Shown here one piece after another: positions 4,929 through 5,092 of a stretch of DNA of 5,092 nucleotides. A program made the position numbers and the translations under genes. Under the pieces are notes generated by a model, which saw only the letters and a program-made list of their open reading frames with translations, had not been told where the DNA came from and did no database searches. Each line of letters begins with the position of its first letter. Positions within the stretch are counted from its first letter, which is position 1. Source of the stretch: Clostridia bacterium (GTDB lineage Bacteria; Bacillota_A; Clostridia; Christensenellales; UBA1242); assembly GCA_017938565.1 (NCBI GenBank), contig JAGBBI010000009.1:1-5092 (forward strand). The letters are read 5' to 3'.

Positions 4929-5048
4929 TTAATGTTTATACGGATTATTAAAAAAATCATCAATAGCCTTGCCTACTAAACGGCGTACATAATTTTTAGA
5001 CGACTCCGTAGCCCATTTTCTTGGAGTTGTCTTTTTCTTTCTTGCCAA
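4929..5048 (-). CDS. Possible small very basic protein, unknown function
   Basis: An open frame of 39 codons from a TTG at 5048 to a TAA at 4929. It would read M-ARKKKTTPRKWATESSKNY, then VRRLVGKAIDDFFNNPYKH. The basic start and the amphipathic second half look protein-like. Evidence for translation is mixed: a strong AGGGGGG site lies at 5065-5071, but 16 bases before the TTG, which is too far for good use. The only codon at ideal spacing is an ATA, which is not a normal start. An in-frame TAG lies just upstream, so it is not simply the end of a longer gene. A plus-strand terminator-like hairpin lies within it. It could also be a decayed gene. Confidence 0.4.
   Translation of the reverse strand: MARKKKTTPRKWATESSKNYVRRLVGKAIDDFFNNPYKH
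4935..4963 (-). promoter_or_regulatory. Probable promoter of the lipoprotein / membrane-protein pair
   Basis: Minus strand: TTGATG (-35) at 4963-4958, a 17-base spacer, and TATAAA (-10) at 4940-4935. The predicted start near 4928 lies at the end of the small basic ORF and gives a leader of about 168 bases before the lipoprotein ATG. It would let the two genes be transcribed apart from the late operon. Confidence 0.6.
4998..5040 (+). terminator. Plus-strand terminator-like hairpin
   Basis: AGACGACTCC (4998-5007) pairs with GGAGTTGTCT (5023-5032) in a 10-bp stem with one G-U, a 15-base loop, then TTTTCTTT. The wobble would be a mismatch on the minus strand and only the plus strand has a T-run, so it would stop plus-strand RNA. 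Nothing annotated on the plus strand leads into it. Its arms resemble those of the antitoxin terminator (ACTCCGTA and GGAGTTGT in both). Confidence 0.55.
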
Positions 5049-5079
5049 TCTTCGTATTTTCTTACCCCCCTAATTTTGC

Positions 5080-5092
5080 AATAAAAAAAGAC
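5080..5092 (-). terminator. Probable 3' half of a minus-strand terminator, cut by the window edge
   Basis: The 13 bases AATAAAAAAAGAC are identical to 3445-3457, the T-run plus stem base of the toxin-message terminator. On the minus strand this reads GTC then seven T. The other stem arm would lie outside the window. If so, a terminator closes the upstream genes before the lipoprotein cassette. Confidence 0.4.

Noticed and set aside
4922..4950. Plus-strand promoter TTAACA-17-TTATTA for an RNA ending at 4998-5040
   Set aside because: The -10 matches the consensus poorly; not strong enough to annotate.
1..5092. CRISPR array, insertion sequence or attachment site
   Set aside because: No spaced direct repeats, transposase or recombinase gene, or long terminal repeats are visible.

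Overview
The window is an AT-rich stretch of phage or prophage DNA, by eye about two thirds A+T. All protein genes lie on the minus strand and are read from the right edge to the left. Shine-Dalgarno sites of the AGGAGG/GAGGTGAT type, a lipobox lipoprotein and a Gram-positive-type small holin-like toxin point to a low-GC Firmicute host. I cannot name the genus. No integrase, attachment site or chromosomal gene is visible, so prophage and free phage cannot be told apart.

In transcription order: (1) 5092-4929 begins with what looks like the cut-off tail of a terminator, then a small very basic ORF. (2) A sigma70-type promoter (4935-4963) and a leader rich in short dyads precede two tightly linked genes: a lipoprotein (4188-4760) and a single-pass membrane protein (3800-4186). 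Neither is a known head gene, so they look like a 'moron' cassette inserted in the morphogenesis module. (3) At 3448-3780 there is a type I toxin-antitoxin locus. A 39-residue hydrophobic peptide of the holin-like toxin type (MSTYE start) is on the minus strand. A short antisense RNA on the plus strand, with its own extended -10 promoter and terminator, covers the 3' part of the toxin message. (4) A string of hairpins (3302-3478), including two minus-strand terminators, separates this cassette from the capsid genes. (5) The head block follows: scaffold (2608-3267), decoration-like protein (2306-2608), lambda gpE-type major capsid protein (1220-2287), two small proteins (1074-1217 and 874-1074), head-tail connector (546-902) and a neck/tail-completion protein running off the left edge (1-537). 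The scaffold-decoration-capsid order matches lambda Nu3-D-E.

The capsid block is a compact translationally coupled unit: TAATG overlaps at 2608 and 1074, a 29-base overlap at 874-902, and ribosome binding sites inside the preceding genes. The cassette at 3448-4963 differs. It has its own promoters and is bounded by terminators, as expected for genes expressed in the lysogen (surface lipoprotein, membrane protein, addiction-type peptide) rather than for virion assembly. The most interesting signals are the RNA control of the toxin (a hairpin hiding its ribosome binding site and a leader-tail complementarity) and the regulatory-looking hairpins on both sides of the cassette.
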